Of a stretch of 15,445 nt of DNA, positions 14,903 through 15,445 are shown piece after piece (the first letter of the stretch is position 1; every line of letters starts with the position of its first letter). Position numbers and translations under genes: made by a program. The stretch spans positions 1 through 15,445 of the forward strand of contig DUUR01000318.1 in assembly GCA_012841425.1 (NCBI GenBank), in the 5' to 3' direction. This stretch comes from Bacteroidales bacterium (GTDB lineage Bacteria > Bacteroidota > Bacteroidia > Bacteroidales > Dysgonomonadaceae). The notes under the pieces are model-generated. The model was not told the origin of the DNA and ran no database searches. It saw only the letters and a program-made list of their open reading frames with translations.

Positions 14903-15445
14903 TTATTTAAGATGCTTTGCTAAGAATCCTAGCATAGTACTATAAAAATCCATGCGGTTCTCTTCACGATAGAAGCCGTGCCCTTCGTTATATTTCACCA
15001 TATAAGGTATATCCATTCCTTTGGCACGCAGGGCTGTAACTATCTGATCAGACTCATTAATATTTACTCTAGGGTCATTTGCTCCCTGCACCACATACAC
15101 AGGTTTTATAATCCTATCGGTTCTGTTTACTGGCGACACCTCCCTAGCAATTAAACTCTCTTCGGGGTCATCAAGATCATACCATATCTCTTTTACCATT
15201 TCGGTAAGCGGTTTCCAGTACTCAGGAAATGAAGAGAAAAATGTTTCAATATTAGAAACACCCACGTAATTAACACCACAAGTGTATAAATCGGGAGTGT
15301 TAACCAGTCCCATTAACGTTGCATACCCACCGTGGCTACCACCATAAATGGCTATCTTATCCTTATCAACCCAGCCTTGAGAAATTGCGTAATGCACACC
15401 ATCCTCAACATCATCCATAACCTTACGCCCAATTTGTTTGAATCC
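14903..15445 (-). CDS. S9 (prolyl oligopeptidase) family peptidase, N-terminus beyond window
   Basis: The frame enters at the right edge of the window and ends at TAA (14905-14903), giving the last 180 residues. They form most of the alpha/beta-hydrolase peptidase S9 domain: nucleophile Ser37 of the visible part in 'YGGSHGGYATL', Asp124 in 'VVQGANDPRVN', His156 in 'NEGHGFY'. This matches dipeptidyl/acylaminoacyl peptidases, which release short peptides in the periplasm or cytoplasm of Bacteroidetes. The N-terminal beta-propeller and any signal peptide lie outside the window, so location and exact specificity cannot be judged. An ATG at 15418-15416 is internal, because the upstream residues 'GFKQIGRKV' continue the domain. 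No terminator is seen after the stop; a GNAT relic converges from the other side 38 bases away. Confidence 0.93.
   Translation of the reverse strand, partial: GFKQIGRKVMDDVEDGVHYAISQGWVDKDKIAIYGGSHGGYATLMGLVNTPDLYTCGVNYVGVSNIETFFSSFPEYWKPLTEMVKEIWYDLDDPEESLIAREVSPVNRTDRIIKPVYVVQGANDPRVNINESDQIVTALRAKGMDIPYMVKYNEGHGFYREENRMDFYSTMLGFLAKHLK

Noticed and set aside
1..15445. CRISPR array, tRNA or rRNA genes
   Set aside because: No regularly spaced direct repeats and no cloverleaf-like or rRNA-like sequence were noticed on either strand by eye.

Overview
The window looks like a stretch of a Bacteroidota chromosome, probably order Bacteroidales. Three things point there. The DNA is AT-rich. TAnnTTTG boxes, the -7 element of the Bacteroidetes primary sigma factor, lie upstream of most genes. 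The gene content also fits: a large HHH plus outer-membrane-barrel protein, the Bacteroidetes form of PII with Amt, lipoproteins with short lipoboxes, and relics of an IS1182-type transposase and of a conjugative-element helicase/methylase.

Left part (1-4520, all on the minus strand): a GNAT-family acetyltransferase cut by the window edge; an MltF-type lytic transglycosylase lipoprotein; then a three-gene nitrogen operon transcribed right to left. That operon runs TorF-like outer-membrane protein, PII protein, Amt ammonium transporter. It has a good promoter at its head (about 4637-4666) and a clear intrinsic terminator behind amt (2124-2157). The likely logic is an outer-membrane channel feeding an inner-membrane ammonium channel that PII gates.

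Centre (4771-11747, plus strand): housekeeping genes, nearly all with their own promoter box. They are a 699-residue periplasmic HHH/outer-membrane-barrel protein, a Uup-like ABC-F ATPase, the tRNA ct6A dehydratase TcdA, and arginyl-tRNA synthetase. ArgS is followed by a long hairpin with a U-tract whose sequence also resembles an IS1182-family end.

Right part (about 11700-14900): a patchwork accessory region between argS and the next conserved gene. It holds a degraded IS1182-family transposase fragment, a two-gene minus-strand unit (subtilisin-like S8 protease lipoprotein plus a small lipoprotein), a gene-poor AT-rich spacer, the broken C-terminal tail of a mobile-element helicase/methylase, and a GNAT fragment missing both ends. 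The window closes with the C-terminal 180 residues of an S9 prolyl-oligopeptidase-family peptidase on the minus strand, with a complete catalytic triad.

Most genes belong to known families. The points most worth a second look are the subtilase/lipoprotein pair, which resembles the protease-plus-PrcB lipoprotein arrangement; the unusual PII T-loop; the HHH-barrel fusion; and the stack of relics marking an insertion hot spot beside argS. No tRNA, rRNA or CRISPR array was seen.
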